Part shown: positions 1 to 8,044 of the stretch, piece by piece
Position numbering within the stretch: the stretch's first letter is position 1
Layout of the letters: each line of letters starts with the position of its first letter
Translations under genes and position numbers: made by a program
Assembly: GCA_027339205.1 (NCBI GenBank)
Contig: DAHWOV010000015.1
Location: forward strand, 1 to 29,926
Origin: JAJYVT01 sp027339205
GTDB lineage: Bacteria > Actinomycetota > Acidimicrobiia > Acidimicrobiales > RAAP-2
Direction: 5' to 3'
DNA length: 29,926 nucleotides
Notes under the pieces: model-generated
What the model was told of the DNA's origin: nothing
Seen by the model: only the letters and a program-made list of their open reading frames with translations
Databases searched by the model: none

Positions 1-49
1 CAGGTGATCCCCCCAGGTGACCGGCGAGCTTGAGCCCCGAGACGACCCG

Positions 50-75
50 GACCCCCCGGCACCACCCCGGGGGTC
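50..75 (-). terminator. Possible hairpin terminator of the amidotransferase gene
   Basis: A GC-rich inverted repeat (arm GACCCCCCGG at 50-59, arm CCGGGGGTC at 67-75, one base bulged) lies about 115 bases past the stop of the minus-strand amidotransferase gene. There is no T tract, as is common in GC-rich actinobacteria. The rest of bases 1-190 shows no recognisable gene. Confidence 0.3.
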
Positions 76-190
76 GTTGGCGTCCCTGGCGCCCCGACGC
101 CCGGTGGTGTGGCGGGGCGGGCCGGCGCCCGGCGCAGGGGCATGGGCCGATCGCCAGAGGCAGGGGCGGGGGCATGGAACGGAGCAGGCG

Positions 191-919
191 TCAGTCGGGC
201 ACGTGTCTCGTGTACCGCAGGTAGCTGTCTACGAGCTCCTGCGCACGGGCCCGGGCGCTCGGTTCTCGGCGTGCCGTCTCCTCCAAGAGTGCCTCGGGAT
301 CCTTCCCGGCACTCGCTATTGCCTCGCTGCCACCGTGCTCGATCCAGCGTCGCAACTGTGCGGCATCGACCTCGGGATGGAATTGGACGCCCAGATGTGT
401 TCCGATCGTGAAGGCTTGGACGCCGACCGGGTTCCGTGCCAAGAGGCGCGCCTTCGGTGGTAGGACGCAGCGGTCGCCGTGGAACTGGAACCAGGGCCCA
501 CGGCCGATGACCGGCGCGAGTCGGCCGTTCGCCGTGACAGGCGCAACCCCCGAGGCGCCCGGCCTGCTCGAACCGACGGGCTCCACCGTGACCCAGCCCA
601 CCTCGTAGACGACCGACTGCTCGACCGCCCCTCCGAAGGAGGCTGAGATCAGCTGTGCGCCGAAGCAGATCCCAAGAACCGGAAGCGGCACACTTCGGAG
701 CCAGTCCAACTCTGCTGCGATCCAGTCCGTCGTCTCGTAAACCGACGCGCTCGATCCGAGCACGACCAGGTAGTCGTACCCTTCGAGATCGGGCAGCCGT
801 CCCTCGGCTGGGTAAAGGTAGGTGTCGACCGTCGCGCCTCGTGCCGCAAACGCGTCGCCAATGAATCCGGGCAGGTCCTCTGCGTGATGACGGAGTACGA
901 GGACATGCACGGCGCGCAC
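191..919 (-). CDS. Class I glutamine amidotransferase (GuaA-N-like)
   Basis: A 242-residue cytosolic protein with the full fold of a free-standing class I glutamine amidotransferase, which hydrolyses glutamine or gamma-glutamyl amides. The nucleophile elbow GICFGAQ places the catalytic Cys near residue 85, and the His-x-Glu pair (FHPEV) is near residues 181-183, so all three triad residues are present. The opening HVLVLRHH and the FQFHGD segment resemble the GuaA-like GATase1 group. The frame stays open to a TTG at 937, but GTG 919 (or GTG 910) puts the first beta strand at the N-terminus as in relatives. It diverges from the PuuD-like gene across 230 bases. The acceptor domain is absent, so the ammonia user or true substrate is unknown; a role in gamma-glutamyl compound metabolism with its neighbour is an inference. 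Confidence 0.85.
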   Translation of the reverse strand: MRAVHVLVLRHHAEDLPGFIGDAFAARGATVDTYLYPAEGRLPDLEGYDYLVVLGSSASVYETTDWIAAELDWLRSVPLPVLGICFGAQLISASFGGAVEQSVVYEVGWVTVEPVGSSRPGASGVAPVTANGRLAPVIGRGPWFQFHGDRCVLPPKARLLARNPVGVQAFTIGTHLGVQFHPEVDAAQLRRWIEHGGSEAIASAGKDPEALLEETARREPSARARAQELVDSYLRYTRHVPD

Positions 920-1084
920 TGTACCGAACCCCGCCAACCTTGCTGCAATGCGCCCCGGGCTGCCGCCTGCAGAACACCGGCACGTTCAGTGTGGCTGACC
1001 CGGGAGAACACCGAGCCGGGGCGCCCCGCTACGATCGACAGCGGTGGTTCAGTCGCAATTGACCGGCGCCTCGGACGTGCATTC

Positions 1085-1120
1085 CCACGACAACGCCGAA
1101 GGCCACGACAACGCCGCAGG
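1085..1120 (+). repeat. Two tandem copies of an 18-bp unit upstream of puuD-like gene
   Basis: Bases 1085-1102 and 1103-1120 are the same 18-bp unit (starting CCACGACAACGCCG) with one difference. It lies in the leader between the divergent amidotransferase and PuuD-like genes, about 30 bases before the GTG start of the latter. It may be a regulatory duplication or one of the many short tandem duplications in this window. Confidence 0.7.
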
Positions 1121-1149
1121 TCGCGCGACCGCACAAGGAGCGTGACGAC

Positions 1150-1914
1150 GTGGTCGGGGACGGAGTGCAACGGAGGAACCTCCCACTCATCGGAGTGACC
1201 GGCAGGAGGTGGCCCGCCGACGTACTGGGCGACCGTGTCGCCGCGCCGATCCGCGCGGCGCAGGTGGATCTGCACTTCGCTGACTACTCCAGAGCGATCG
1301 TGCTCGCAGGCGGGTTGCCCGTCGGGCTCAGCCGCGACGCGCCGGTCGACGCGATGGTCCGGCGGATCGACGGCCTGGTGCTGAGCGGCGGTGCCGACGT
1401 CGACCCCGCCCGCTACGGGCAGGAGCGATCTTCTCAATGCGGGACAGTCGAAGAGGAGCGTGACGCGTGGGAGCTCGCGCTCATTGCAGTTGCGCTGACC
1501 GCGGGCCTCCCCATCTTCGGCATCTGTCGAGGTATCCAAGTGCTCAACGTGGCACTTGGCGGTACCCTGCTCCAGCATCTCGCTCCCGACGTTGGAGACG
1601 GACATCCGCGGTTCGACGTGCCCCGAGAGGCCAGCGTGCACTCCGTGAAGCTCGAGCCGGGCAGTTTGGCCGCCGCCCTCTACGGCACAGAGGTGCAGGT
1701 GAACAGCCTTCATCACCAGGCCGTCGACGAGCTGGGATCGGGGCTCGTTGCTTCGGGACGCTCGCCGGACGGAACGGTCGAGGCGCTCGAGCTTCCCGGC
1801 TCATCGGTGTTCGCGGTCCAGTGGCATCCAGAGATGTTGCTGGGCGCGCAGCCCGATGCCGGCTTCCTCTGGCTTGTCGACCGCGCGGCGAAGGCGTCGA
1901 AGTCCCGGTGCTGA
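1150..1914 (+). CDS. Gamma-glutamyl-gamma-aminobutyrate hydrolase family protein (peptidase C26, PuuD-like)
   Basis: A 254-residue class I amidotransferase-fold hydrolase of the PuuD/C26 family, whose members cleave gamma-glutamyl amides such as gamma-glutamyl-GABA. Visible landmarks are the N-terminal PLIGVTGRR, the LSGGADVDPARYG segment, the nucleophile elbow GICRGIQ (Cys126), the NSLHHQAV motif that is characteristic of the family, and the QWHPEM motif giving His226 and Glu228. The GTG start at 1150 is preceded by AAGGAG at 1134-1139 (10-base spacing). The stop is 13 bases before the P450 start, whose ribosome site AAGGAG overlaps this stop codon, so the two are probably one operon. Substrate is not determined by sequence; putrescine degradation is only one possibility because no puuA/puuB neighbours are present. 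Confidence 0.9.
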   Translation: MVGDGVQRRNLPLIGVTGRRWPADVLGDRVAAPIRAAQVDLHFADYSRAIVLAGGLPVGLSRDAPVDAMVRRIDGLVLSGGADVDPARYGQERSSQCGTVEEERDAWELALIAVALTAGLPIFGICRGIQVLNVALGGTLLQHLAPDVGDGHPRFDVPREASVHSVKLEPGSLAAALYGTEVQVNSLHHQAVDELGSGLVASGRSPDGTVEALELPGSSVFAVQWHPEMLLGAQPDAGFLWLVDRAAKASKSRC

Positions 1915-1927
1915 AGGAGTCGCCTGG

Positions 1928-3172
1928 ATGATCGACGTCGACCTGACGGACCTCGACGCATGGGAGAAGCGTGTCCCATACGAGGAGTTCGCCCGCCTTC
2001 GGCAGGAGGCGCCGATCGCGTGGTTCGACGAGGCGCCGCCGAACCACGGCTTCTGGTCGGTGCACCGCTATGGGGACATCGTCGAGATCAGCAGGGACAC
2101 GGCGCGGTTCTCCTCTGCGACAGGGGTCTCCTTCGAGGAGCCCACGGCGGAGGACATGGCCACGCGCCGCACGATCATCGACATGGACCCTCCTGCGCAC
2201 ACGAAGCTTCGCAAGATCCTCGCGCCGAGCTTCACCCCGCGCGCCGTTGCCGTCTACGAGCACTTTGTCCGCGCGCTGACCAACGTCGCGCTCGAGGAGA
2301 GCCTGCCCCGCGGCGAGTTCGATTTCGTCCACCACGTAGCCAAGGAGGTCCCGATCCGGGTGCTGGCCCGCATCATGGGGCTCCCCGAGGACCGGCTCGA
2401 CGAATTCATCGACCTCGGAGACCGGCTCATCGCCAACACCGACCCGGAGATCACGGACGTCGTCTGGGGGCGCGACGACACCGAGGCGTACCGCAACTTT
2501 CCCTTCCGCAGCCCCTACGGCAAGCAGCTTTGGGATATGGGCCGGGAGCTCGTGAAGGACCGGCTCCGCCATCCCACCGATGACCTGCTCTCGACCGTCC
2601 TCCACGCGGAGATCGACGGCGAGCGGCTCAACGAGGTCGATCTCGACAACTTCTTTTCGATCCTCGTCATCGCAGGCAATGAGACTACGAGGATCGCTCT
2701 GGCGCAGGGCGTCCTCGCATTCTGCGAGCATCCCGAGCAGTGGGACCTGCTGCGGTCCAATCCGAGCTTGCTCAACTCAGCGACCGAAGAAGTGCTCCGC
2801 TGGTCGTGCCCGACGCACTTCATGCGCCGCACCCTCGCAGAGGACGTGCGTCTGCGCGATGCCGACATGAAGGTGGGCGACAAGCTGATCCTCTGGTACG
2901 TGTCTGGCAACCGCGACGAGGAGGTCTTCACCGAGCCCGATCGATTCGACGTCACCAGATCGCCCAACCCGCACCTGAGCTTCGGCCGCGGCGGGCCCCA
3001 TATGTGCCTGGGCGCACACCTGGCGAGGCTGGAGGTGCGAGTGGTCCTCGACGAGCTCTGCAGGCGGGTCTGCCGCTTCGAGCTCGCCGGTGAGCCCGCA
3101 CGGACGAGGACCAACTTCACCAACGGGTTGAAGAGGCTCCCGATCGCCGTGGAGGTCGTGCAGCCCGGCTGA
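1928..3172 (+). CDS. Cytochrome P450
   Basis: A 414-residue soluble bacterial class I P450 of typical length. The heme loop FGRGGPHMCLG carries the axial thiolate Cys360; the I-helix has AGNETT (residues 249-254) for oxygen activation; the K-helix ExxR is EEVLR near residue 287; and the early segment MDPPAHTKLRKIL is the classic HxxxR heme-propionate contact region. The ATG at 1928 has AAGGAG at 1914-1919, eight bases upstream. It needs an external ferredoxin and reductase; none is adjacent, though a P450-type 3-Cys ferredoxin is encoded at 7850-8041 in another operon. The substrate cannot be told from the sequence; the overall look resembles CYP families acting on steroids, fatty acids or terpenoids. 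It ends 24 bases before the convergent larC. Confidence 0.95.
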   Translation: MIDVDLTDLDAWEKRVPYEEFARLRQEAPIAWFDEAPPNHGFWSVHRYGDIVEISRDTARFSSATGVSFEEPTAEDMATRRTIIDMDPPAHTKLRKILAPSFTPRAVAVYEHFVRALTNVALEESLPRGEFDFVHHVAKEVPIRVLARIMGLPEDRLDEFIDLGDRLIANTDPEITDVVWGRDDTEAYRNFPFRSPYGKQLWDMGRELVKDRLRHPTDDLLSTVLHAEIDGERLNEVDLDNFFSILVIAGNETTRIALAQGVLAFCEHPEQWDLLRSNPSLLNSATEEVLRWSCPTHFMRRTLAEDVRLRDADMKVGDKLILWYVSGNRDEEVFTEPDRFDVTRSPNPHLSFGRGGPHMCLGAHLARLEVRVVLDELCRRVCRFELAGEPARTRTNFTNGLKRLPIAVEVVQPG

Positions 3173-3196
3173 GACGTTCGCACCCGAGCTGCGGGC

Positions 3197-4477
3197 TCAC
3201 GTGCCCCTGCGTTGGTCCCCTCCGTCCCCTCGGCCGCTGCTGTCCCCTCCGTCCCCTCGGTCCGCGCGGCGCCAGCCTTCTCCGCGCTCCCCAATGTGCC
3301 AAAGGGCCTCCGCGCGGGCGGCCACCTCCTGGACGCCGAGCCCGGTGGCCGCCGCGACACGGGCGACGTCCTCGGGCTCGGCCTTCACTCTCGACAAGCC
3401 GAGCTTCACACGGACCGGCTCACCCTCGACGAGAACCTGATCGACGCGGCGCGACTCGGGCCATCGTTCGCCGCCGAGTGCGCGTACGCCGAAGCTGCCG
3501 GTCGTCCGGCGCATCACATCGGCGAGGAGCTCGGCGCTCGCAGGGTCGCAGAGCGCGTGGACCGTGTGGCCGGGACGTCCCTTCTTCATAACCACCGGAG
3601 TCACCCAGGCGTCGAGCGCCCCCCGGTCCATCAGTGACACGATCGCGGCGGCCAGCTGCTCGCCGGTCGCGTCGTCGAGGTTCGCCTCGAGCACCGTCAC
3701 CGGCTGCCCTGGGCCCGTGCGCAACCCGACGGGGGTGCCGAGGACCACCTGCGTGCAGTTGGGGAGGGTGTCGAGCTCGGCCGCACCCGCGCCGTACCCG
3801 GACGCCCGCACCGTCATCGCCGGCATCGGGCCGTGCCCAGAGTCAGACGGCGGCGACACGAGCGCTCGCATCAGCGCGGCGCCCGTCGGCGTGGTGAGCT
3901 CGAGTGGCACGGGCCGTCCGTAGGTGGCGAACCCCTCGAGAAGCCGGAGTACCGCTGGTGACGGGTTGGGGAGCGTACCGTGCGCGGCGCGCACCGTTCC
4001 GGTGCCGAGCGCGATCGGAGAGACGGTCACGGTGTCGACGCCGAGCACCTCTAGCGCCGCGGCGGTGCCGACAATGTCGATCAGCGCGTCGTGGCCACCC
4101 ACTTCGTGGAAGTGGACCTGCTGGGGGTCGGTGCGATGGAGCAGCCCCTCGACCTGCGCGAGCGCTTCGAACGTGGCGAGCGCACGTTGTGCGACCCTCG
4201 TGGGCAACGTCGCCTCGTGCACCGCCGACACGACGTCCGCGTACGTCCGGCCCCTGGGCACGTCACTCGTTGCATCGTCCACCTGCACGATCGCCCGGGT
4301 GCATGCGATGCCACCACGGAGCACCGGCTCCACCAGGAGCCTCCATCCGTCGAGCGGCAGGCGATCGAGCATCGCCACCACCTCGGACTCGTCGGCTCCG
4401 GCGTCGAGCAGGCTCCCGAGCGCCATGTCGCCGGCGATGCCGGCGAAGCAGTGGAACCACGCGGTGAGCGGGCTCAT
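3197..4477 (-). CDS. larC: Nickel-pincer cofactor biosynthesis protein LarC
   Basis: A 426-residue LarC (DUF111) protein, which in the family inserts nickel into the pincer precursor in a CTP-dependent step to give the nickel-pincer nucleotide used by LarA-type racemases. Diagnostic segments are WFHCFAGIAGDMALGSLLDAG at the start, the HFHEVGGHDALIDIVG region near residue 135, LTTPTGAALM, LEANLDDATGE and VVMKKGRPGH. In Lactiplantibacillus larC is made by a ribosomal frameshift; here it is one continuous frame. I chose ATG 4477 because the homology begins there; the frame stays open upstream through a 21-bp repeat array but encodes only a Gly-Arg-Pro-rich stretch. The C-terminal 30 residues (Arg/Gly/Asp-rich) come from another short tandem repeat. 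LarB is immediately upstream; larE and larA are not in the window. Confidence 0.93.
   Translation of the reverse strand: MSPLTAWFHCFAGIAGDMALGSLLDAGADESEVVAMLDRLPLDGWRLLVEPVLRGGIACTRAIVQVDDATSDVPRGRTYADVVSAVHEATLPTRVAQRALATFEALAQVEGLLHRTDPQQVHFHEVGGHDALIDIVGTAAALEVLGVDTVTVSPIALGTGTVRAAHGTLPNPSPAVLRLLEGFATYGRPVPLELTTPTGAALMRALVSPPSDSGHGPMPAMTVRASGYGAGAAELDTLPNCTQVVLGTPVGLRTGPGQPVTVLEANLDDATGEQLAAAIVSLMDRGALDAWVTPVVMKKGRPGHTVHALCDPASAELLADVMRRTTGSFGVRALGGERWPESRRVDQVLVEGEPVRVKLGLSRVKAEPEDVARVAAATGLGVQEVAARAEALWHIGERGEGWRRADRGDGGDSSGRGDGGDQRRGT
3215..3260 (-). repeat. 27-bp period tandem repeat in the larC 3' end
   Basis: The 19-base block GTCCCCTCCGTCCCCTCGG occurs at 3215-3233 and again at 3242-3260 (27-base period). 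It lies inside the larC frame and encodes the Arg-Gly-Asp-rich C-terminal tail, beyond the conserved LarC domain. The period is a whole number of codons, so copy changes would keep the frame. Confidence 0.7.
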
Positions 4478-4480
4478 CTC

Positions 4481-4648
4481 CCGGCCCGCCCTCCCCGGCC
4501 CCCGGCCCGCCCTCCCCGGCCCCCGGCCCGCCCTCCCCGGCCCCCGGCCCGCCTTCCCCGGCTCCCGGTTCGCCCTCCCCGGCCCCCGGCCCGCCCTCCC
4601 CGGCCCCCGGTCCGCCTTTCGCGAGCCCCGGCCCGCTCTCCCCCGGCG
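4481..4648 (-). repeat. Eight-copy 21-bp G-rich tandem array between larB and larC
   Basis: Eight consecutive 21-base units fill the larB-larC spacer (4481-4501, 4502-4522, 4523-4543, 4544-4564, 4565-4585, 4586-4606, 4607-4627, 4628-4648). The first three and the sixth are identical; the others differ by one to several bases. On the larC-sense strand each perfect unit reads GGG-CC-GGGG-A-GGG-C-GGG, a match to the classical four-run G-quadruplex pattern. The array ends only three bases before the larC ATG at 4477, so it would form the 5' leader or intercistronic RNA of larC. The frame is open on both strands, encoding GRAGRGP repeats in the larC frame. Confidence 0.95.
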
Positions 4649-4667
4649 CTGGGGTCGCTCACCGCGC

Positions 4668-5429
4668 TCACCGGAGGAAACGTGCAGCCGCGCAGGCGGC
4701 GCCGTAGCCGTTGTCGATCCCGACGACCGTGATCCCCGAGGCGCACGACGCAAGCATGGCCAGGAGCGCCGTCACTCCTTCGAGGGAGGCGCCGTAGCCG
4801 ACGCTCGTCGGCACTGCGACCACCGGAGCCGCGGTGATCCCGCCGACGAGGCTCGCAAGTGCCCCTTCCATCCCGGCAACGACGACGACCACGTCCGCGT
4901 CCTGGAGCTCTTCTACCGACGCGAGCAGCCGGTGCACCCCTGCGACGCCGCAGTCGGCGAGCAATGCGGGAGAGAAACCCAGCGCGTGCAGCACCGCACG
5001 GCACTCGTCGGCGACGGGCAGGTCCGCCGTCCCGGCGGTGAGGACGAGGATGCGGCCCGGCCGCCTGGGCGCGGCGCGCCACGCGACAATCGAGAGGCTG
5101 CCCGTGGGGGTGACATTGGCTTCGCCGTGACCTGCCTCGATCGCGGCTTGGCGTGCCGCGAAGACCTGTGCCGGATCGGCACGGGTCAGGAGCACCGGCC
5201 CACCGGACGCGTCGAGGAGCTCCACGACGATGGACGCACACTGCTCAGGGGACTTGCCGGGTCCGTACACCGCCTCGGCGAAGCCCTGGCGCAGGGCTCG
5301 GTGGTGGTCCACGCGCGCGAACCCCAGGTCGGCGAACGGCAGGTGCCGCAGCCGACGTGCCGCCTCGTCCGGGTCGCAGTCCCCCTTCGAGACGTCGACG
5401 AGCAACTGGTGGATGAACGACTGATCCAT
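4668..5429 (-). CDS. larB: Nickel-pincer cofactor biosynthesis protein LarB
   Basis: A 253-residue LarB, related to the PurE carboxylase. In the family it carboxylates the pyridinium ring of nicotinic acid adenine dinucleotide and hydrolyses the phosphoanhydride, the first step of nickel-pincer nucleotide synthesis. Supporting segments are the N-terminal helical part (FADLGFARVDHHRALRQG, then EAVYGPGKSPEQ), and the PurE-like C-terminal core with VLTAGTADLPVADE, the ADCGVAGVHRL segment, VVVVAGMEGALASLVGG and VPTSVGYGAS, the last two being the most conserved LarB signatures. Length is typical. The ATG at 5429 is only 24 bases from the divergent pheA start. larC follows after the 21-bp repeat array. 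Confidence 0.93.
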   Translation of the reverse strand: MDQSFIHQLLVDVSKGDCDPDEAARRLRHLPFADLGFARVDHHRALRQGFAEAVYGPGKSPEQCASIVVELLDASGGPVLLTRADPAQVFAARQAAIEAGHGEANVTPTGSLSIVAWRAAPRRPGRILVLTAGTADLPVADECRAVLHALGFSPALLADCGVAGVHRLLASVEELQDADVVVVVAGMEGALASLVGGITAAPVVAVPTSVGYGASLEGVTALLAMLASCASGITVVGIDNGYGAACAAARFLR

Positions 5430-5439
5430 GGTGGCTCAC

Positions 5440-5445
5440 TATCCT
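5440..5445 (+). promoter_or_regulatory. Candidate -10 element of a leaderless pheA transcript
   Basis: TATCCT ends eight bases before the pheA ATG (5454), the distance expected if transcription begins at or next to the start codon. No Shine-Dalgarno sequence is visible. No clear -35 is seen; it would fall inside the start of larB. Confidence 0.3.
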
Positions 5446-5453
5446 GCCCTGCG

Positions 5454-6425
5454 ATGCCCCGCCCTGCGACCCGCCCGCCGTGCTCCGTCGCCTTCCTCGG
5501 GCCGCTCGGCACCTTCACCGAGGAGGCGCTCCTCACCCAAGAGGACTACGCCTCGGCCGCGCTCGAGCCCATGGACACGATCGGCGACGTGCTCGAGGCC
5601 GTGCGCTCGGGGGGCGTCGACGTCGGCTTCGTGCCCATCGAGAACGCGATCGACGGCGTGGTGCGTGACACGCTCGACGCGCTGATCTTCGACGTCGACC
5701 TCCTGATCCAACGCGAAGTGGTGCTCGACGTCCGGCTCCACCTCATGGCGCCGCACGGGACGGCCCTCCACGACGTGCGCCGGGTCGTGTCCTACCCGGT
5801 CGCCCTTGCGCAGTGCCGGCGGTTCTTCGCCGAGCGGCTTCCTTACGTCGAGACCGTCGCGGCGAACTCCACCGCCGACGCGGCACGACAGCTCGGGAGC
5901 CACCCCGACCCGCATGCCGCGGCAGTCGCGCCGCGGCTCGCCGCCGACCTCTACGGCCTCACGGTCCTCGCTGAGGACGTGGAGGACTTCGAAGGGAACC
6001 AGACCCGGTTTGTCGGGGTCGGCAGCGCAGGCATCCCCGCGCCGACCGGACACGACCGCACGACGATCGTCTGCTTCCAGGATGCGGACCGCCCGGGGAA
6101 CCTCCACGGCATCCTCGGGCAATTCGCCGCACGGAGCATCAACCTCACCCGTCTCGAGTCCCGCCCGACCAAGCAGGGTCTCGGCGAGTACTGCTTCGCC
6201 ATCGACCTCGCCGGGCACGTCGCGGACGAGGTCGTCGCCGACTGTCTGCGCGATCTGCGTGCCAGCCTGGCGGACGTGAAGTTTCTGGGGTCGTACCCGG
6301 CAGGGGGGCGACACGCGCCGGAGCGGCGTGAGCAGGCAGAGGCCGCGTGGAAGAAGGCGGACGAGTGGTTGTCCGGGCTCCGAGCGCAGGTCATCGGCGC
6401 GGCGGCCGCCGACCGGCGGCCATGA
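5454..6425 (+). CDS. pheA: Prephenate dehydratase
   Basis: A 323-residue monofunctional prephenate dehydratase, converting prephenate to phenylpyruvate in phenylalanine synthesis. The catalytic periplasmic-binding-like fold begins VAFLGPLGTFTEEA, contains PIENAIDGVV and the NQTRF motif with the catalytic Thr (TRF), near residue 184. A C-terminal ACT domain follows with RPGNLHGILGQFAARSIN and the ESRP motif that binds phenylalanine, so feedback inhibition is expected. The frame is open far upstream but the homology starts at residue 12 after ATG 5454. It diverges from larB with a 24-base gap. After the ACT domain the protein has about 35 charged extra residues. serA follows about 135 bases downstream, suggesting an amino-acid synthesis operon. 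Confidence 0.95.
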   Translation: MPRPATRPPCSVAFLGPLGTFTEEALLTQEDYASAALEPMDTIGDVLEAVRSGGVDVGFVPIENAIDGVVRDTLDALIFDVDLLIQREVVLDVRLHLMAPHGTALHDVRRVVSYPVALAQCRRFFAERLPYVETVAANSTADAARQLGSHPDPHAAAVAPRLAADLYGLTVLAEDVEDFEGNQTRFVGVGSAGIPAPTGHDRTTIVCFQDADRPGNLHGILGQFAARSINLTRLESRPTKQGLGEYCFAIDLAGHVADEVVADCLRDLRASLADVKFLGSYPAGGRHAPERREQAEAAWKKADEWLSGLRAQVIGAAAADRRP

Positions 6426-6535
6426 GCGACGTCCGGCTCGCCTGCTTCGACATCTCCGCCACGATGACGGCCTGCACCGCGGCCCGGCTCGGGGCGAGGG
6501 AAGATGGCGCGGTGGAGCTGGGAAGTCGGCGATGA
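6422..6535 (+). CDS. Possible small protein overlapping the pheA stop
   Basis: An ATG at 6422 overlaps the pheA stop (ATGA) and opens a 37-codon frame ending at 6535, between pheA and serA. The product starts MSDVRLACFDISAT. The coupling geometry suggests translation, but there is no recognised family, and it could equally be the decayed remnant of a longer gene. Confidence 0.25.
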   Translation: MSDVRLACFDISATMTACTAARLGAREDGAVELGSRR

Positions 6536-6560
6536 GCGCACCGGGGACGGGGGATCGAGG

Positions 6561-7799
6561 GTGAGCGAGCCGCGGACGGGGGATCGACGGCAGCTCCGAG
6601 CCCTCCTCGTGGAGAACGTCCATCGAGACGCGGTGTCCGAGCTCGAGGCGGCTGGGTTCGAGGTGGAGACCGTCGACCGGGCCCTGGACGCAGAGGAGCT
6701 CGGAGCGCGCTTGGGCGGAGTGGACGTCGTGGGGATACGGTCACGAACCCTCGTGACCGGGGCAGTGCTGCACGCGGCCCCCCGGCTCCTCGCAATCGGG
6801 GCCTTCTGCATCGGAACGAACCAGATTGATCTCGCCGCGGCCACCTCCAGAGGCATCGCGGTCTTCAACGCCCCGTTCTCCAACACCCGCAGTGTTGTCG
6901 AGCTGGCGATCGCCGAGATGATCGCCCTGACCAGGCGGCTCACCGACAAGAACGCGGCGATGCACGCCGGGGTCTGGGACAAGTCGGCGACCGGGAGCCA
7001 CGAGATCCGCGGGCGCCGCCTGGGCATCGTCGGCTACGGCAACATCGGGAGCCAGCTCTCGGTGCTCGCCGAGACCTTGGGGATGAGCGTCTCGTTCTAC
7101 GACACCGCTGACAAGCTCGCGCTCGGCAACGCCCGCGCCTGTGGCAGCCTCGAGGAGCTGCTCGAGTCCGTGGACATCGTGACGCTGCACGTGGACGGAC
7201 GGCCTGCCAACCGGCAGCTGTTCGGCGAGGAAGAGCTGTCGCGGATGCGGGGCGGCAGCCTGTTCCTCAACCTGAGCCGCGGGTTCGTCGTGGACCACAC
7301 GGCACTCCGTGAGCACCTGGTCTCGGGGCATCTCGCAGGCGCCGCGGTCGACGTCTTCCCCCGTGAGCCGGCGAGCAGCTCGGAGCCCTTCGTCTCAGAG
7401 CTGCGGGGCCTCCCCAACGTGATCCTGACGCCGCACGTCGGTGGCTCGACCGAGGAGGCCCAGCAGGACATCGGGAATTTCGTGGCGGGCAAGCTCGTCC
7501 GGTACGTGGAGCGCGGGGCGACGGCGCTCAGCGTCAACCTGCCGCCCCTGGACCTCTATGAGCCCGCCAGCCCGTGGCGCCTCCTCTACATCCATCACAA
7601 CGTCCCCGGAGTGCTCGCCGAGGTCAATTCCCTCATCGCCGAGCACGGGCTCAACGTGGAAGGTGAGCTTCTCGGCACCCGCGGCGACGTCGGCTACGTG
7701 ATCACGGACATCTCGGCGCCTCCGCCCGCCGCGCTCGTGAAGGGGCTCGAGGCGCTCGAGGCCACCGTCCGACTTCGTGTCGTGGCACCGTCTTCCTGA
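6561..7799 (+). CDS. serA: D-3-phosphoglycerate dehydrogenase (E. coli type, with ACT domain)
   Basis: A 412-residue D-3-phosphoglycerate dehydrogenase, the NAD-dependent first step of serine synthesis. The nucleotide-binding motif is GIVGYGNIGSQL, and NAPFSNTRSV is the family signature. With the GTG start at 6561 the catalytic residues fall at Arg240 (LSRGFVVD), Glu269 (FPREP) and His292 (TPHVGGS), exactly the E. coli SerA numbering, which decides against the in-frame ATG at 6504; GGGGGA at 6549-6554 can serve as ribosome site. A C-terminal ACT domain (LYIHHNVPGVLAEVN, near residues 335-412) is the serine-feedback site in the family. The bases just before and after the start contain a degenerate direct repeat (GGACGGGGGATCGA twice), which extends the upstream frame artificially. 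Confidence 0.95.
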   Translation: MSEPRTGDRRQLRALLVENVHRDAVSELEAAGFEVETVDRALDAEELGARLGGVDVVGIRSRTLVTGAVLHAAPRLLAIGAFCIGTNQIDLAAATSRGIAVFNAPFSNTRSVVELAIAEMIALTRRLTDKNAAMHAGVWDKSATGSHEIRGRRLGIVGYGNIGSQLSVLAETLGMSVSFYDTADKLALGNARACGSLEELLESVDIVTLHVDGRPANRQLFGEEELSRMRGGSLFLNLSRGFVVDHTALREHLVSGHLAGAAVDVFPREPASSSEPFVSELRGLPNVILTPHVGGSTEEAQQDIGNFVAGKLVRYVERGATALSVNLPPLDLYEPASPWRLLYIHHNVPGVLAEVNSLIAEHGLNVEGELLGTRGDVGYVITDISAPPPAALVKGLEALEATVRLRVVAPSS

Positions 7800-7849
7800 G
7801 CGGGAGCGGCTCAGGCGGTTCCCCGCCCGCCGCCCCGCCGCCCCGCCCG

Positions 7850-8041
7850 TCATGTGACGAGCCGCAGGGCGAGGCGCGGACACAGGCGCGCCACTTCGGC
7901 GGCCTCTTCCTCGAGGCGCTCGTCGAGCTGGTCACGAACAACGATCGGGAACCCCCAGTCGTCCAGCGTGAACAGCTCCGGCAACGCCTCGGCGCACAGG
8001 CCGCGCCCGTCGCAGGCGATTGGGTCGACTACCAGGCGCAC
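7850..8041 (-). CDS. Small 3-cysteine ferredoxin ([3Fe-4S] type)
   Basis: A 63-residue ferredoxin with Cys10 and Cys16 in ACDGRGLC and Cys54 followed by Pro near the C-terminus. Three rather than four cysteines, with the second position of the usual CxxCxxC run being Gly-Arg, is the pattern of [3Fe-4S] ferredoxins that serve P450s and related reductases in actinobacteria. The GTG start lies three bases after the stop of the NuoF-like gene, so it is translationally coupled to it. It probably exchanges electrons with the NuoF-like protein and the heme membrane protein of the same operon; service to the P450 at 1928-3172 is possible but speculative. Confidence 0.88.
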   Translation of the reverse strand: MRLVVDPIACDGRGLCAEALPELFTLDDWGFPIVVRDQLDERLEEEAAEVARLCPRLALRLVT

Positions 8042-8044
8042 CGG

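Noticed and set aside
4481..4648. CRISPR array
   Set aside because: The 21-bp units are directly adjacent with no spacers, and no cas genes are present; it is a simple tandem array.
3924..5453. A very long plus-strand open frame running into pheA
   Set aside because: It is antisense to larC and larB, both with clear family motifs. The frame is open only because of high GC; homology to pheA starts after 5454.
6504..6560. ATG 6504 as the serA start
   Set aside because: It adds 19 repeat-derived residues. GTG 6561 gives the catalytic residues the same numbers as E. coli SerA.
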